Positions 1 to 8,003 of a stretch of DNA of 64,000 nucleotides are shown piece after piece. The position numbers and the translations under genes were made by a program. The notes beneath the pieces are model-generated. The model was not told the origin of the DNA. It was given only the letters and a program-made list of their open reading frames with translations, and searched no databases. Every line of letters begins with the position of its first letter. The stretch's first letter is position 1. The DNA is from F23-B02 sp963629425 (GTDB taxonomy: Bacteria; Bacillota; Clostridia; Oscillospirales; Oscillospiraceae). Where the stretch lies: NCBI GenBank assembly GCA_963629425.1, contig CAVGIU010000001.1, positions 1 through 64,000 of the forward strand, in the 5' to 3' direction.

Positions 1-511
1 TGTGCAGCCATGAGCTTTTAAGTCCGTCGCGCTCACCGGGAGTTCTGAACTGCGGGATGTCGGCAAAGCCCTCCTTTAATCCGGCGTTCATCTCGGCAAA
101 ATGCTGTCTGCCCTCAGCAAGCGTGGTCGTGCCGGTGTCGACGGTGTAGTCGCCGAGAAAACAGCAGAAGTCGATGCTCGGCAGAATGTAGCCGAGCGCC
201 TTCATGGCCATGAAGGCGTGCTTATTGCCGCTTACGATGTATTCATCGGCGTCGAGCTGATGCGCGTCGGACGCGGCGATAAAGGTTATGCTGTCCGTCG
301 TTTGGACTGCCCTGACCTTTTTCGCGACCTCGAGCGCCGCAGCCTTTATACAGTCGGGCACCTCCGTCTGAATAAAGTTTTCTCCCGTTTTGAGCCCCTC
401 TATCGCCGAGGCCATTTCAGAGAGCTTATAGCTCGTGCTCTCGCCGTTTTTAAGGCGTATTGCCGTCGCGACAGCCTGAACGTCAGTTTCCTCATATAGC
501 TTTTTTGCCAT
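1..511 (-). CDS. Prophage structural protein with metallophosphoesterase-like segment, partial
   Basis: Reading down from an ATG at 511 gives 170 open residues that run off the window edge, so the C-terminus is missing. The N-terminus (MAKKLYEETDVQAVATAIR) resembles the short opening module common on Firmicutes phage tail proteins. Around residues 80-125 it has SDAHQLDADEY and FLGDY, which look like calcineurin-type phosphoesterase metal motifs of the kind fused into phage tail or baseplate proteins. The start overlaps the stop of the next gene upstream (TGATG), so the two are translationally coupled. Tail function is inferred; no other phage gene is in the window. Confidence 0.65.
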   Translation of the reverse strand, partial: MAKKLYEETDVQAVATAIRLKNGESTSYKLSEMASAIEGLKTGENFIQTEVPDCIKAAALEVAKKVRAVQTTDSITFIAASDAHQLDADEYIVSGNKHAFMAMKALGYILPSIDFCCFLGDYTVDTGTTTLAEGRQHFAEMNAGLKEGFADIPQFRTPGERDGLKSSWLH

Positions 512-954
512 CAGTAGCTCACCTCGCTTCCGTCCTTTACTTCGATGGTCTTGTCGCTCAGACCCGTGTATTCATAGCGCTCGACCCTGTCGCCGAGGAT
601 GATCGTCAGCACCTTGTAGGGCGAGGGCTCCGGCTTGTCGATGGGTTCGTCGTCCCTGTCGGTTATGCACTCGGCGCAGCGGAACACCGCCGGGGTCGAG
701 GTGTGCAGCTGTCCGGCATAGAGGCCTATGTTTATCCACGGGCGCTTTTTGATAACAGGCAATGCGCAGCTTGCGCCGTTAAAATCGACATCTTTATATT
801 TGCCGTTGCGGTAGCCTATGCGCAGGGTCTTTTTGTCGTAGGCCTCCCACTCGGCGTCGAGCTCGAAATTAACGATATAGTCGCTGTTGCCGCAGACGAT
901 GAGCGTTCCGTCGCCGACAGCGATCTTGTCTTTAACTTTGATATTTATGTCCAT
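511..954 (-). CDS. Probable prophage baseplate or tail-associated protein
   Basis: 147 residues starting MDINIKVKDK. The ATG at 954 is preferred over one 18 bases upstream because AAGGAG lies six bases before it and the earlier ATG overlaps that ribosome site. The protein has a beta-rich look with YIVNFELDAEW and a stretch reading GLYAGQLHTSTPA, a pattern I associate with small structural proteins encoded next to tail genes of clostridial phages. No signal peptide or membrane segment is visible. It is the last gene of the phage-like stretch; upstream (955-1148) is non-coding. Confidence 0.55.
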   Translation of the reverse strand: MDINIKVKDKIAVGDGTLIVCGNSDYIVNFELDAEWEAYDKKTLRIGYRNGKYKDVDFNGASCALPVIKKRPWINIGLYAGQLHTSTPAVFRCAECITDRDDEPIDKPEPSPYKVLTIILGDRVERYEYTGLSDKTIEVKDGSEVSY

Positions 955-1148
955 GCAATTCTCCTTGAGCAAAAGTGGAGTATCCGAGAACGAAAGCTCG
1001 AGGCCGCTTCCGATTTCGGCATTCTTGATAGTAGCAAAATTGCATGATTTGTCAATGCAAGCGCCTTGCCATTGCGCAAATTTTGTTTGATGGACAAGGC
1101 TTGCGATGTGTGGTATGATAAAGAAAAAAACTTACGAGGTAAAAATAA

Positions 1149-1625
1149 ATGTCCAATTCCGAACTCAGCCGGCAGCAGATAGATCAGATATCCCGAATGG
1201 GGATAAAGAAGCTCATCGAAAACTACAGTAAGTCGCAGGGCAAGGATCAGCAGTCGCTGTCGATGCTGCTCGAACAGCTTGCCAAAACGCCGATGTACTT
1301 CGCCGTACAGAAAAACAGCGCATCCTCCACGATGCTCAATTTCATCACACTCACCGTGAACAATCAGGTGTTCATCCCCATTTTCACCGACCCCGACGAG
1401 TTCGGCAAGCTTAAGGATCAGTGCGACTGCGTGTGCTTAAGGCCCATGGATTATTTCCAGATGCTCGTTGACAACAAGCGCCACGCCGTCGTAAATCCCT
1501 TCGGCACCTATTTTCTCATGTGGCCGGAGCTCGTGCGCGACCATATGCTGCCGTATATGAAGCAAGCCGAGGATTTCGACCGCCGGCAGCGCGAGCAGAA
1601 GGCCGACTTCAAGCCCATATCGTGA
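1149..1625 (+). CDS. SseB family protein
   Basis: 158 residues. The central part (about 40-130) matches the SseB N-terminal domain: a strand-rich core with KTPMYFAVQ, TLTVNNQVFIPIFTDPDEF and a conserved MDYFQMLVDN segment, ending in a MWPELVRDHMLP tail. Members are soluble proteins of unknown biochemical role, often stand-alone in Firmicutes. GAGGT lies about eight bases before the ATG. The gene sits alone between a phage remnant and an insertion sequence remnant, so it probably marks the end of the native chromosome sequence at this junction. Confidence 0.75.
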   Translation: MSNSELSRQQIDQISRMGIKKLIENYSKSQGKDQQSLSMLLEQLAKTPMYFAVQKNSASSTMLNFITLTVNNQVFIPIFTDPDEFGKLKDQCDCVCLRPMDYFQMLVDNKRHAVVNPFGTYFLMWPELVRDHMLPYMKQAEDFDRRQREQKADFKPIS

Positions 1626-1635
1626 CTTGAAAATG

Positions 1636-1675
1636 ATATGCACCCCAAAAGACAGACACTTTTGGAGGTGCATAT
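1636..1675. repeat. Imperfect inverted repeat, probable left end of an IS3-type element
   Basis: A 16-base arm (1636-1651) pairs with 1659-1675 with a single bulge around a seven-base loop. Its right arm carries the GGAGG ribosome site for the transposase remnant that begins at 1680. Clostridial IS3-group elements commonly start with such a CCCC-AAAAG hairpin. No matching right end was found after the remnant. Confidence 0.5.
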
Positions 1676-1679
1676 TATT

Positions 1680-1937
1680 ATGGGCAAAAGCAAAGGAAAA
1701 GCAGTGCGAAAGAACAAGAAATATAGTGCGGAATTCAAAATATCGGTTATAATGAATATGCGAGAACACCATTTGGAATATTATGAAACCGTCAGGAAGT
1801 ATTGGAATGCGTCCAAAGGACGGGAAGAAAACTATATGAGCAATGTTAAACGATGGTTTTCATGGTACCCTTTTGCTTTCAAATTTCACTTGGCTTCTCA
1901 TACATCTGAGCTCTTTTTTCATCACAAATGCAGCTGA
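1680..1937 (+). pseudogene. Truncated IS3-family transposase OrfA
   Basis: The reading frame opens with MGKSKGKAVRKNKKYSAEFK and continues through a helix-turn-helix-like segment (ISVIMNMREHHLEYYETVRKYW), typical of the small N-terminal transposase protein of IS3/IS150 elements. After about 60 residues similarity stops and the frame runs into unrelated sequence, so only the 5' end survives; no OrfB with the DDE domain follows. GGAGG at 1664-1668 decides the ATG at 1680 rather than the in-frame ATG at 1638. AT-richer than its surroundings. Confidence 0.7.
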
Positions 1938-1963
1938 AGTAGCCTCGATTCGTCTCTAAACGG

Positions 1964-1992
1964 TTGAAAACGGCGCGTCAATCGGATATAAT
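1964..1992 (+). promoter_or_regulatory. Sigma-A type promoter for the ACT/PFL pair
   Basis: TTGAAA at 1964-1969, a 17-base spacer and TATAAT at 1987-1992, followed about 40 bases later by the AGGAG and ATG of the ACT gene. A nearly consensus vegetative promoter. Confidence 0.75.
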
Positions 1993-2033
1993 AATTTAAT
2001 TAACACAAATATCGCGGCACAGGAGCAAAAAAT

Positions 2034-2303
2034 ATGAAAGCTATAGTTACGGTTGTCGGCAAGGATCAGGTCGGCATAATCGCGGGCGTTTGCAACACAT
2101 TGGCAGACTACGGCATAAATGTTCTGGATATCAGCCAAACCATCATGGAGGGCTACTTCACGATGATGATGGTTGTCGACCTTGCGCAGTGCGACGAGCC
2201 CTTTGCAAGCCTGCAAAGCGTGCTGAAAACCTACGGCGAGGCGCGCGGTCTGTCCATCCGCATCCAGCGCGAGGATATTTTTGACGCGATGCACAAGCTG
2301 TGA
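2034..2303 (+). CDS. ACT domain protein (UPF0237 type)
   Basis: 89 residues that consist of one ACT domain: MKAIVTVVGKDQVGIIAGVC at the start, the second strand INVLDISQTI and a TMMMVVDL strand. ACT domains bind small ligands, usually amino acids. The gene is ten bases upstream of the PFL-family gene, an arrangement seen in many Firmicutes, so the two probably form a functional pair. AGGAG lies before the ATG and a strong promoter lies at 1964-1992. The ligand is unknown. Confidence 0.88.
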   Translation: MKAIVTVVGKDQVGIIAGVCNTLADYGINVLDISQTIMEGYFTMMMVVDLAQCDEPFASLQSVLKTYGEARGLSIRIQREDIFDAMHKL

Positions 2304-2312
2304 GGTGACGCC

Positions 2313-3671
2313 ATGCTGAGCCTTAACAACATTTTTGACACCATAGATATGATCGACAAGCAGCATCTCGATATCCGCACGATCACCATGGGCATATCGC
2401 TGCTCGACTGCGTGAGCGAGGATCCCGGACGCTGCTGCGAAAAAATATACGACAAGATCTGCCGCCGCGCCGAAAAGCTCGTAAAAACCGGCGAGGATAT
2501 CGAGAGCGAGTTCGGCATACCCATCGTCAACAAGCGCATTTCCGTCACGCCCATAGCGCTTGTCGCGGGAAGCTGCGAAACCGAGGACTATGTGCCCTTC
2601 GCGCTGACGCTCGACCGCGCGGCAAAGACCTGCGGCGTGAACTTCATCGGCGGCTACTCGGCGCTGGTGCACAAGGGCTTTGCAAAGGGCGACGAGCTCC
2701 TGCTGCGCGCGATACCGCAGGCGATGGCGCAGACCGATCTCGTCTGCTCGAGCGTGAACGTCGGCTCGACACGCGCCGGTATCAACATGGATGCCGTCGC
2801 CAAAATGGGACGCATAATAAAAGAAACCGCGCACCTTACGCGCGATACCGACGGGCTCGGCTGCGCAAAGCTCGTCGTGTTCTGCAACGCCGTCGAGGAT
2901 AATCCCTTCATGGCCGGAGCATTCCACGGCGTGGGCGAGGCCGACAGCGTAATAAACGTCGGCGTGTCCGGCCCGGGCGTTGTGTACCACGCGCTGCAAA
3001 AATGCAAGGGCGCGCCGTTTGATGTTGTCGCCGAGACGATAAAAAAGACCGCGTTCCGGATAACGCGCATGGGGCAGATGGTCGCTGCCGAGGCATCGGA
3101 AAGGCTCAGCGTGCCCTTCGGCATCGTCGACCTCTCGCTTGCGCCGACCCCCGCCGTGGGCGACAGCGTCGCGCGCATCCTTGAGGAGATGGGGCTCGAG
3201 ACCTGCGGAACGCACGGCACGACCGCCGCGCTCGCGCTTTTAAATGACGCGGTCAAAAAGGGCGGCATCATGGCTTCCGGCCACGTCGGCGGACTGTCGG
3301 GCGCGTTCATCCCCGTGTCCGAGGACGAGGGCATGATCGCGGCGGCCGAGTGCGGCACGCTGACGATAGACAAGCTCGAGGCGATGACCTGTGTGTGCTC
3401 GGTAGGCCTTGACATGATCGCCGTTCCCGGCGACACGAGCGCCGAGACAATATCGGCCATTATCGCCGACGAGGCGGCCATAGGCATGGTAAACAGCAAG
3501 ACCACCGCCGTTCGCATCATTCCCGTTGAGGGCAAGGATGTCGGCGACGTGGTCGAGATGGGCGGACTTCTCGGCTCGGCTCCCGTCATGCCGGTGCACA
3601 GGGCGCAGAGCGCCGATTTTATAGCCCGCGGCGGCCGCATCCCCGCCCCTCTGCAAAGCCTCAAAAATTAG
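2313..3671 (+). CDS. PFL family protein (UPF0210/DUF711)
   Basis: 452 residues with the full length of the UPF0210 family, which has a fold related to pyruvate formate-lyase but no glycyl-radical motif that I can see here. Recognisable stretches are the N-terminal DIRTITMGISLLDC, the central GVSGPGVV segment and the Gly-rich ASGHVGGLSGAFIPVSEDEGM near the end. GAGGTGA precedes the ATG by a short spacer. Co-transcribed with the ACT gene. Biochemical activity is undetermined for the family. An interspersed repeat begins directly after the stop codon. Confidence 0.88.
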   Translation: MLSLNNIFDTIDMIDKQHLDIRTITMGISLLDCVSEDPGRCCEKIYDKICRRAEKLVKTGEDIESEFGIPIVNKRISVTPIALVAGSCETEDYVPFALTLDRAAKTCGVNFIGGYSALVHKGFAKGDELLLRAIPQAMAQTDLVCSSVNVGSTRAGINMDAVAKMGRIIKETAHLTRDTDGLGCAKLVVFCNAVEDNPFMAGAFHGVGEADSVINVGVSGPGVVYHALQKCKGAPFDVVAETIKKTAFRITRMGQMVAAEASERLSVPFGIVDLSLAPTPAVGDSVARILEEMGLETCGTHGTTAALALLNDAVKKGGIMASGHVGGLSGAFIPVSEDEGMIAAAECGTLTIDKLEAMTCVCSVGLDMIAVPGDTSAETISAIIADEAAIGMVNSKTTAVRIIPVEGKDVGDVVEMGGLLGSAPVMPVHRAQSADFIARGGRIPAPLQSLKN

Positions 3672-3674
3672 TTT

Positions 3675-4179
3675 TAGTGGCGAACGGACGCAGCTACGGA
3701 TCCGGTAATTACGTGAACCCGGTTCGGAACTGCCGACGAAACCGGGAGGCTGTCGCTTCCCATAAGTGCGGTGCTGATCTTGCGCCGCACCGGTGTAGGG
3801 AACTTATCTTGCCCGTTCCGTTTGCTGTGGTTTTGCCGGCACTCCCCGGTCGGGCTGGCGCAATAGATGTATCGGCACAATGTAAAAGCGCCTCTAAAAC
3901 ACCTCATCCGCCGCCGTTGGCGGCACCTCCCCCTCAATGGGAAGGCAATGATGCAGGCAAAACTTTTGCACCAAATCAGAACATCAACTGCGTACCGCGA
4001 CCCCTCAGTCGACTGCGTCGACAGCTCCCCTTGCGCAGGGGAGCCAATGGGCACAGCTGAAACTTTTGCACCAAATCAGCACAATTTCACTGTGCGCGAA
4101 ACACTGCGGTTTATGCCGATGTTTCGAACCGGGCTACCGCAATAAACGTATAGGAGAAGCGTTAATTCGCTATTGAAAA
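3675..4179. repeat. Composite interspersed repeat, copy A, ending at the birA start codon
   Basis: Fills the whole 508-base space between the PFL gene and birA. The outer part opens with a GGCGAACGGACGCAGC-type sequence and closes with CCGGGCTACCGCAATAAACG, recurring in copies B-I of this window. Nested in it (about 3900-4050) is a second repeat starting CACCTCATCCGCCGCCG and ending GGGGAGCCAATG, also found at 10671-10815. The final 28 bases form AGGAG (4152-4156), a small hairpin (4158-4171) and ATTGAAAA before the ATG. No gene is seen here. Confidence 0.85.
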
Positions 4180-4920
4180 ATGGAGATAAAGGTTCAGGCT
4201 TTTGAAAGCCTTGATTCGACGAATAACTATTTAAAGAAGCTCGCATCCGAGGGGGCGGCGGAGGGCACGGTTGTCATTGCCGATGCGCAGACCGCCGGAC
4301 GCGGCAGAATGGGACGCAGCTTCGCGTCCGCACCCGGCTGCGGCATATATATGTCAATACTTTTGAGACCGAAAGACTGCGGAGTCGATTGCGCGTCGGG
4401 TCTTACTGCGGTTGCCGCTGTTGCGGTGTGCCGCGCGGTGGAAAAGGTGTGCGGCCGCACGCCGGGGATTAAATGGATAAACGATCTGTACCTGCGCGGC
4501 AGGAAGATCTGCGGCATACTGTGCGAAAGCTCGGTCAGGGACGGCATGGTCGACTACGCCGTGCTCGGTATCGGCCTGAACGTCACGACGAAAGCCGAGG
4601 ATTTCCCCGAGGAGCTGCGCGAAACGGCGGGCTCGCTGTACACGCAGACGGGCTTTGTGTTCGAGCGCGGCAAGCTCATCGCCGCCATCATCGCAGAGCT
4701 GTGCTCCCTGTACTCAGCGTGGCTCGAAGGCCCGAGTGTGTGCCACGCCGAATACAAGCGCCGCTGCATTATTCTCGACCGGCAGATAACAGTAACATCG
4801 CCCGACGGTGATTTTGAAGCCGTCGCGGAAAATATAAGCGCCGACTATGGTCTGGTACTTCGCATGCCGAACGGCGAGCACCGCACGGTGCACAGCGGCG
4901 AAGTGAAGATTAAACTTTGA
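4180..4920 (+). CDS. birA: Biotin--[acetyl-CoA-carboxylase] ligase, monofunctional
   Basis: 246 residues. It attaches biotin to the carrier lysine of biotin-dependent carboxylases via biotinyl-AMP. The adenylate-binding loop GRGRMGR is at 40-46, and the catalytic KWINDLYLRGRKICGIL at about 98-114; the C-terminal SH3-like domain follows. The N-terminal helix-turn-helix of E. coli BirA is absent, so this version should not repress biotin genes. The ribosome site lies inside the preceding repeat and is separated from the ATG by a small hairpin. Confidence 0.93.
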   Translation: MEIKVQAFESLDSTNNYLKKLASEGAAEGTVVIADAQTAGRGRMGRSFASAPGCGIYMSILLRPKDCGVDCASGLTAVAAVAVCRAVEKVCGRTPGIKWINDLYLRGRKICGILCESSVRDGMVDYAVLGIGLNVTTKAEDFPEELRETAGSLYTQTGFVFERGKLIAAIIAELCSLYSAWLEGPSVCHAEYKRRCIILDRQITVTSPDGDFEAVAENISADYGLVLRMPNGEHRTVHSGEVKIKL

Positions 4921-4930
4921 GGAGAAAGCT

Positions 4931-5557
4931 ATGAAAAAACAGACTGCATACATTTTTGCGGCGTTCATCGTCGTGCTGCTCATTCTCGCGATAGTCATCA
5001 TGTGGCTGACCGGCGGCATAGGCAGCGGTGATGAGCCCGAAGCAAGCCCCACGCCCGACGTCACGACTAATGTTCCGCGCGAGACGCTGTTCGTCATCCC
5101 GACGGAAACGCCCGCGCCCACCGAAACCATGCCCACGCCCGACGTGACCGAGACACCCGCGCCCACGCCCGAGCAGCCGAGCGGTACGGTCATCGGTTCC
5201 GGCGCATTTGACTCCTCGACCGGTGTCGGCCTGAACACCCATACGGTGTGGACGGCCGCCGAGCAGTCCGACGGCAGCGTTAAGCTCACTCTTTCAGTGT
5301 ATGCTCGCTCGTACACGATGCAGATCGGGCAGCGCGCTATCGGCATAAGCGTAAACGGCGCAGCGGCAAGCGGCATGACGCACTCGTTCTCCGTCGAGTC
5401 GCCTTCTGCGCAGACGGATACGCTTATTTACAGCTACTCGACAACCGTTGAAAAGGGCAGTGTAACAATAAGCGTCGACTGGAACTATAAAGGTCAGTAC
5501 AGCGGTCAGGATATCGACGTCATATCCTCGTCGACCACTGCTTCGATAACGGACTGA
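4931..5557 (+). CDS. Membrane-anchored protein with Thr/Pro-rich stalk, function unknown
   Basis: 208 residues. Residues 6-28 form one hydrophobic helix after a short positive start (MKKQ), best read as a signal anchor. Residues about 37-80 are a low-complexity Thr/Pro/Glu stalk (TPTP-type repeats), and the remaining 125 residues look like an extracellular beta-rich domain with no recognised family. GAGGAGAA sits just before the ATG and the gene follows birA by ten bases, so it is probably co-transcribed. A terminator belonging to the opposite strand lies after it. Confidence 0.7.
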   Translation: MKKQTAYIFAAFIVVLLILAIVIMWLTGGIGSGDEPEASPTPDVTTNVPRETLFVIPTETPAPTETMPTPDVTETPAPTPEQPSGTVIGSGAFDSSTGVGLNTHTVWTAAEQSDGSVKLTLSVYARSYTMQIGQRAIGISVNGAAASGMTHSFSVESPSAQTDTLIYSYSTTVEKGSVTISVDWNYKGQYSGQDIDVISSSTTASITD

Positions 5558-5571
5558 CACGACCCGAGGGC

Positions 5572-5609
5572 AAAAAAAACGGGAGCTCAGATGAAAATCT
5601 GAACTCCCG
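5572..5609 (-). terminator. Intrinsic terminator with U8 tract (distal hairpin copy)
   Basis: Hairpin 5580-5609 with 13-base arms and loop GAAA on the plus strand; on the minus strand it is followed by eight T (5572-5579). It terminates the minus-strand gene at 5865-6368, from which it is separated by a 210-bp element and a second copy of the same hairpin. Confidence 0.8.
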
Positions 5610-5819
5610 CCAGCTTGTCAAAAAAGTCCCGCGAGGAACTTTTTTGACTGCACTTTTCCGCCGAGCATTTTGAATGTATTCAAAATGCTTTTACCGAAAT
5701 CCTTGAATTCTCAAGGATTTCAACGGCGGTTTATCTAACTCGAGGCGGGCCTTGCCCCCTCGAACTCCCCCGCTGCGCGGATGGTTTTTCCCTGCAGCAC
5801 AGGATTTTTGACAGTCTCA
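5610..5819. repeat. 210-bp structured element, copy 1
   Basis: Begins CAGCTTGTCAAAAAAG and ends TTTTTGACAGTCT, giving short terminal inverted repeats (TGTCAAAAA). Inside are hairpins at 5617-5648, 5665-5688 and 5697-5720, the last two enclosed by CCGCCG (5658-5663) with CGGCGG (5724-5729), then a conserved core reading GGCGGGCCTTGCCCCCTCGA. Copy 2 (10933-11141) has the same helices with compensatory changes. Both copies are bounded on each side by the same local hairpin. No reading frame of note. Confidence 0.75.
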
Positions 5820-5849
5820 CGGGAGCTCAGATTTTCATCTGAACTCCCG
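5820..5849 (-). repeat. Duplicate of the 5580-5609 hairpin with inverted loop
   Basis: The 13-base arms are identical to those of the hairpin at 5580-5609, but the four-base loop reads TTTC instead of GAAA on the plus strand. It lies directly after the stop of the minus-strand gene at 5865 and lacks a U tract, so by itself it should not terminate well. Confidence 0.75.
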
Positions 5850-5864
5850 CTTTGATTTTTTGCA

Positions 5865-6368
5865 CTAATAAAGCACAATTTTGTGCTGCATATCGGTTTC
5901 GTAAACATAGCCTGAGGTCGCCTCGGCAGTCTCGTCCGCACTGAAGCCATCGGTGATGACAAACGCGGCGGCGGCCGCGACCAGCAGCGCAAAGACGGCT
6001 ACGAGCACGGTTTTGACCTTTTTCGAGCGCAGAAAAGCAAATCTCGGCTCGCGTTCGGGCATTTCCTCCTCCGGTTCGGCCTGAGAAGCGTGCTCCTCTG
6101 CCTGCTGCGCCGGGGGAAGTGCCGCCCTTGCTCGGGCTGTCAGGCTGTCCATACGGCTCTCGACCGCTTTCTGCCGCTCGATGAGTTTCTTGCCCGTCAG
6201 TGCGTCTCGGTTATACGGCTCCTCGGCCAGGATCTCGTCAAACAGAGCATCGGCCTCGTCGCACATACCCATGCCCATGAGATGGTACGCTTTATCCATT
6301 TTCCGCTTGTGCATCCGCTCATCCGGCGAGCGTTCAAGCAGCTCCTCAAGGATCGTTTTATCCTCCAT
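5865..6368 (-). CDS. Single-pass membrane protein with N-terminal helical repeat region, function unknown
   Basis: 167 residues starting MEDKTILEEL; the ATG at 6368 is chosen because GAAGGGGG lies upstream at good distance, while the longer frame from 6407 has no ribosome site. Residues 1-80 are charged and helical and resemble a tetratricopeptide-like pair (MGMGMCDEADALFDEILAEE); 85-110 are acidic and Ala-rich; one membrane helix is at about 118-140 (VLVAVFALLVAAAAAFVITD); a short tail follows. Topology suggests the large part is cytoplasmic. No family recognised. Confidence 0.65.
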   Translation of the reverse strand: MEDKTILEELLERSPDERMHKRKMDKAYHLMGMGMCDEADALFDEILAEEPYNRDALTGKKLIERQKAVESRMDSLTARARAALPPAQQAEEHASQAEPEEEMPEREPRFAFLRSKKVKTVLVAVFALLVAAAAAFVITDGFSADETAEATSGYVYETDMQHKIVLY

Positions 6369-6492
6369 TTGATGACACCCCCTTCTTTTGACGAATAATT
6401 TTATCATTTATTCGCGCAGCGGTCAATCAATATGGCAAAGAAACTTGAATTTTTTGTGCCGCTGTATTAAAATCAGGAGCGGAGGAGAGGCT

Positions 6493-7068
6493 ATGAAAAA
6501 GCTTGTGATTTTTGACCTGGACGGAACTCTGCTGTATACGCTTGAGGATCTGCACGCGTCGACGAATTTTGCACTTGAAAGCGAGGAACTTCCCACGCGC
6601 AGTCTCGACGCACCTGCGCTGACCGACCGTGTTTTTGCGGCGTTTGTGCGTCATTATGCCGCTAACTGCATGAATCTGACTTGTCCGTACCCCGGCATAC
6701 CAGAGCTGCTCATGCAGCTCAAAGCGCAAGGCTCTAAGCTCGGTGTGGTCTCGAACAAGGCTGACGGGCCCGCCAAGGCGCTCATCGAGCACTATTTCCC
6801 CGGCACGTTTGACAGCGTTGTCGGCGAGCGCGAAAATGTTCGGAAAAAGCCCGCGCCGGACAGCGTGCTTGAAACGGTGCGCAGTCTCGGCTGCACGGTA
6901 GATGATGCGGTCTACGTCGGTGACTCGGACGTAGACGGACAGACAGCCGTAAACGCAAACTGCGATCTTGTGCTCGTGTCCTGGGGTTTTCGCGGCAGAG
7001 AAACGCTTGAGCCTTTCGGATGCCCGATAGCGAACAGCGCACAGGAGCTTTTTGAAATACTGAACTGA
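6493..7068 (+). CDS. HAD-superfamily phosphatase, phosphoglycolate phosphatase type
   Basis: 191 residues. Motif I is FDLDGTLL at about 6-13 (nucleophile Asp), a cap domain follows, motif II is LGVVSNK, the conserved Lys lies in VRKKPAPD and motif III is YVGDSDVDGQTA. Length and cap type fit the Gph/PGP group that hydrolyses small phosphate esters. The ATG at 6493 follows GGAGGAGAGG; a longer frame from 6388 has no ribosome site. It is 14 bases upstream of plsY. Exact substrate cannot be told from sequence. Confidence 0.87.
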   Translation: MKKLVIFDLDGTLLYTLEDLHASTNFALESEELPTRSLDAPALTDRVFAAFVRHYAANCMNLTCPYPGIPELLMQLKAQGSKLGVVSNKADGPAKALIEHYFPGTFDSVVGERENVRKKPAPDSVLETVRSLGCTVDDAVYVGDSDVDGQTAVNANCDLVLVSWGFRGRETLEPFGCPIANSAQELFEILN

Positions 7069-7081
7069 CGGAGACAAAGCA

Positions 7082-7738
7082 ATGAAGATAAACAAGGCAT
7101 TATCCGCCGCGCTCGGGGCCGCCGGCATGGGCTACGCCATCGGCAACATAAATCCGGCCTATGTCATAGGTCTGCGCAGAGGCTACGACATACGAAAAAA
7201 GGGCTCCGGCAACGCAGGCGCCACAAATCTTATGATACTCGAGGGCAAAAAGGCAGGAGCCTTCGTCATGTGCTTCGATATCAGCAAGGCCGCGGTGAGC
7301 GTCGGACTTGCGCGCAAGCTTTTCGCGCAGAGCAAATTTGCCGGCGAGGCCGCGGGAGCCGCCTGCATTCTCGGGCATATGTACCCCGCGCTGATGCATT
7401 TTCGCGGCGGCAAGGGGCTCGCCTGCCTCGGCGGCGTGATACTGGCCTTTGGCGTCAATGATTTCCTCGCCACGCTGTTTCTCGAATCTATTCTGCTGCT
7501 GGCAACGCGCTATCTCTGTCTCGTGCCGATCACCGGCGCGATATTTTACCCCATTTACCACGGCATTGAGCGCGGCGACCGGCGCGCGGCTGCGATCCTG
7601 GGAAGCGTAACGCTGCCCATGCTCTCAAAGCACGTCGAAAACCTCGAGCGGATCAAAGCGGGCAAAGAGCTTAAGCTCGATTTCCTTTGGGACAAAGACG
7701 GCGAGCTTGACCGAATAGGCTTCACAGAGGAGTTATAG
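7082..7738 (+). CDS. plsY: Glycerol-3-phosphate acyltransferase PlsY-like membrane protein
   Basis: 218 residues, multi-pass membrane protein. It carries the PlsY signatures GSGNAGATN at 41-49 and GHMYPALMHFRGGKG at about 98-112, which bind acyl-phosphate and glycerol-3-phosphate in the first acylation step of phospholipid synthesis. Slightly longer at the C-terminus than typical PlsY and ending in a charged tail (DKDGELDRIGF). Follows the HAD gene closely, likely one operon. Because the tail is unusual, a specialised paralogue cannot be excluded. Confidence 0.85.
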   Translation: MKINKALSAALGAAGMGYAIGNINPAYVIGLRRGYDIRKKGSGNAGATNLMILEGKKAGAFVMCFDISKAAVSVGLARKLFAQSKFAGEAAGAACILGHMYPALMHFRGGKGLACLGGVILAFGVNDFLATLFLESILLLATRYLCLVPITGAIFYPIYHGIERGDRRAAAILGSVTLPMLSKHVENLERIKAGKELKLDFLWDKDGELDRIGFTEEL

Positions 7739-8003
7739 AGGCGAACGGACGCAGCAACGGATACGGTGATTACAGGTGCCCGGTTCGGAACATCGGTGGA
7801 AACCGGTGTGTTTCGCAACCCGCAAAATTGTGCTGATTTAGTGCAAAACCGACCCGTTCCGCGCATGAAGCGGTGTAACACCGCAGTGCGATGCAAAGCC
7901 CGCTTTGTCAGCACTTTCGACACCGGGCTACCGCAGCAAACGTATTAAGTAAGGCGCTAAAGCGCCTCTGAAAAAGGAGAAGCGTTAATTCGCTATTAAA
8001 AAA
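7739..8003. repeat. Interspersed repeat, copy B, stop codon to start codon
   Basis: Starts with AGGCGAACGGACGCAGC right after the plsY stop and ends immediately before the ATG at 8004. Contains CCGGTTCGGAACATC and, near the end, CACCGGGCTACCGCAGCAAACG as partly complementary arms, then AGGAG (7975-7979), hairpin AGCG/CGCT (7981-7994) and nine A/T-rich bases before the start codon. Confidence 0.85.

Noticed and set aside
3900..4060. CRISPR array
   Set aside because: The recurring CACCTCATCCG units are not regularly spaced, no unique spacers alternate with them and no cas genes are present.
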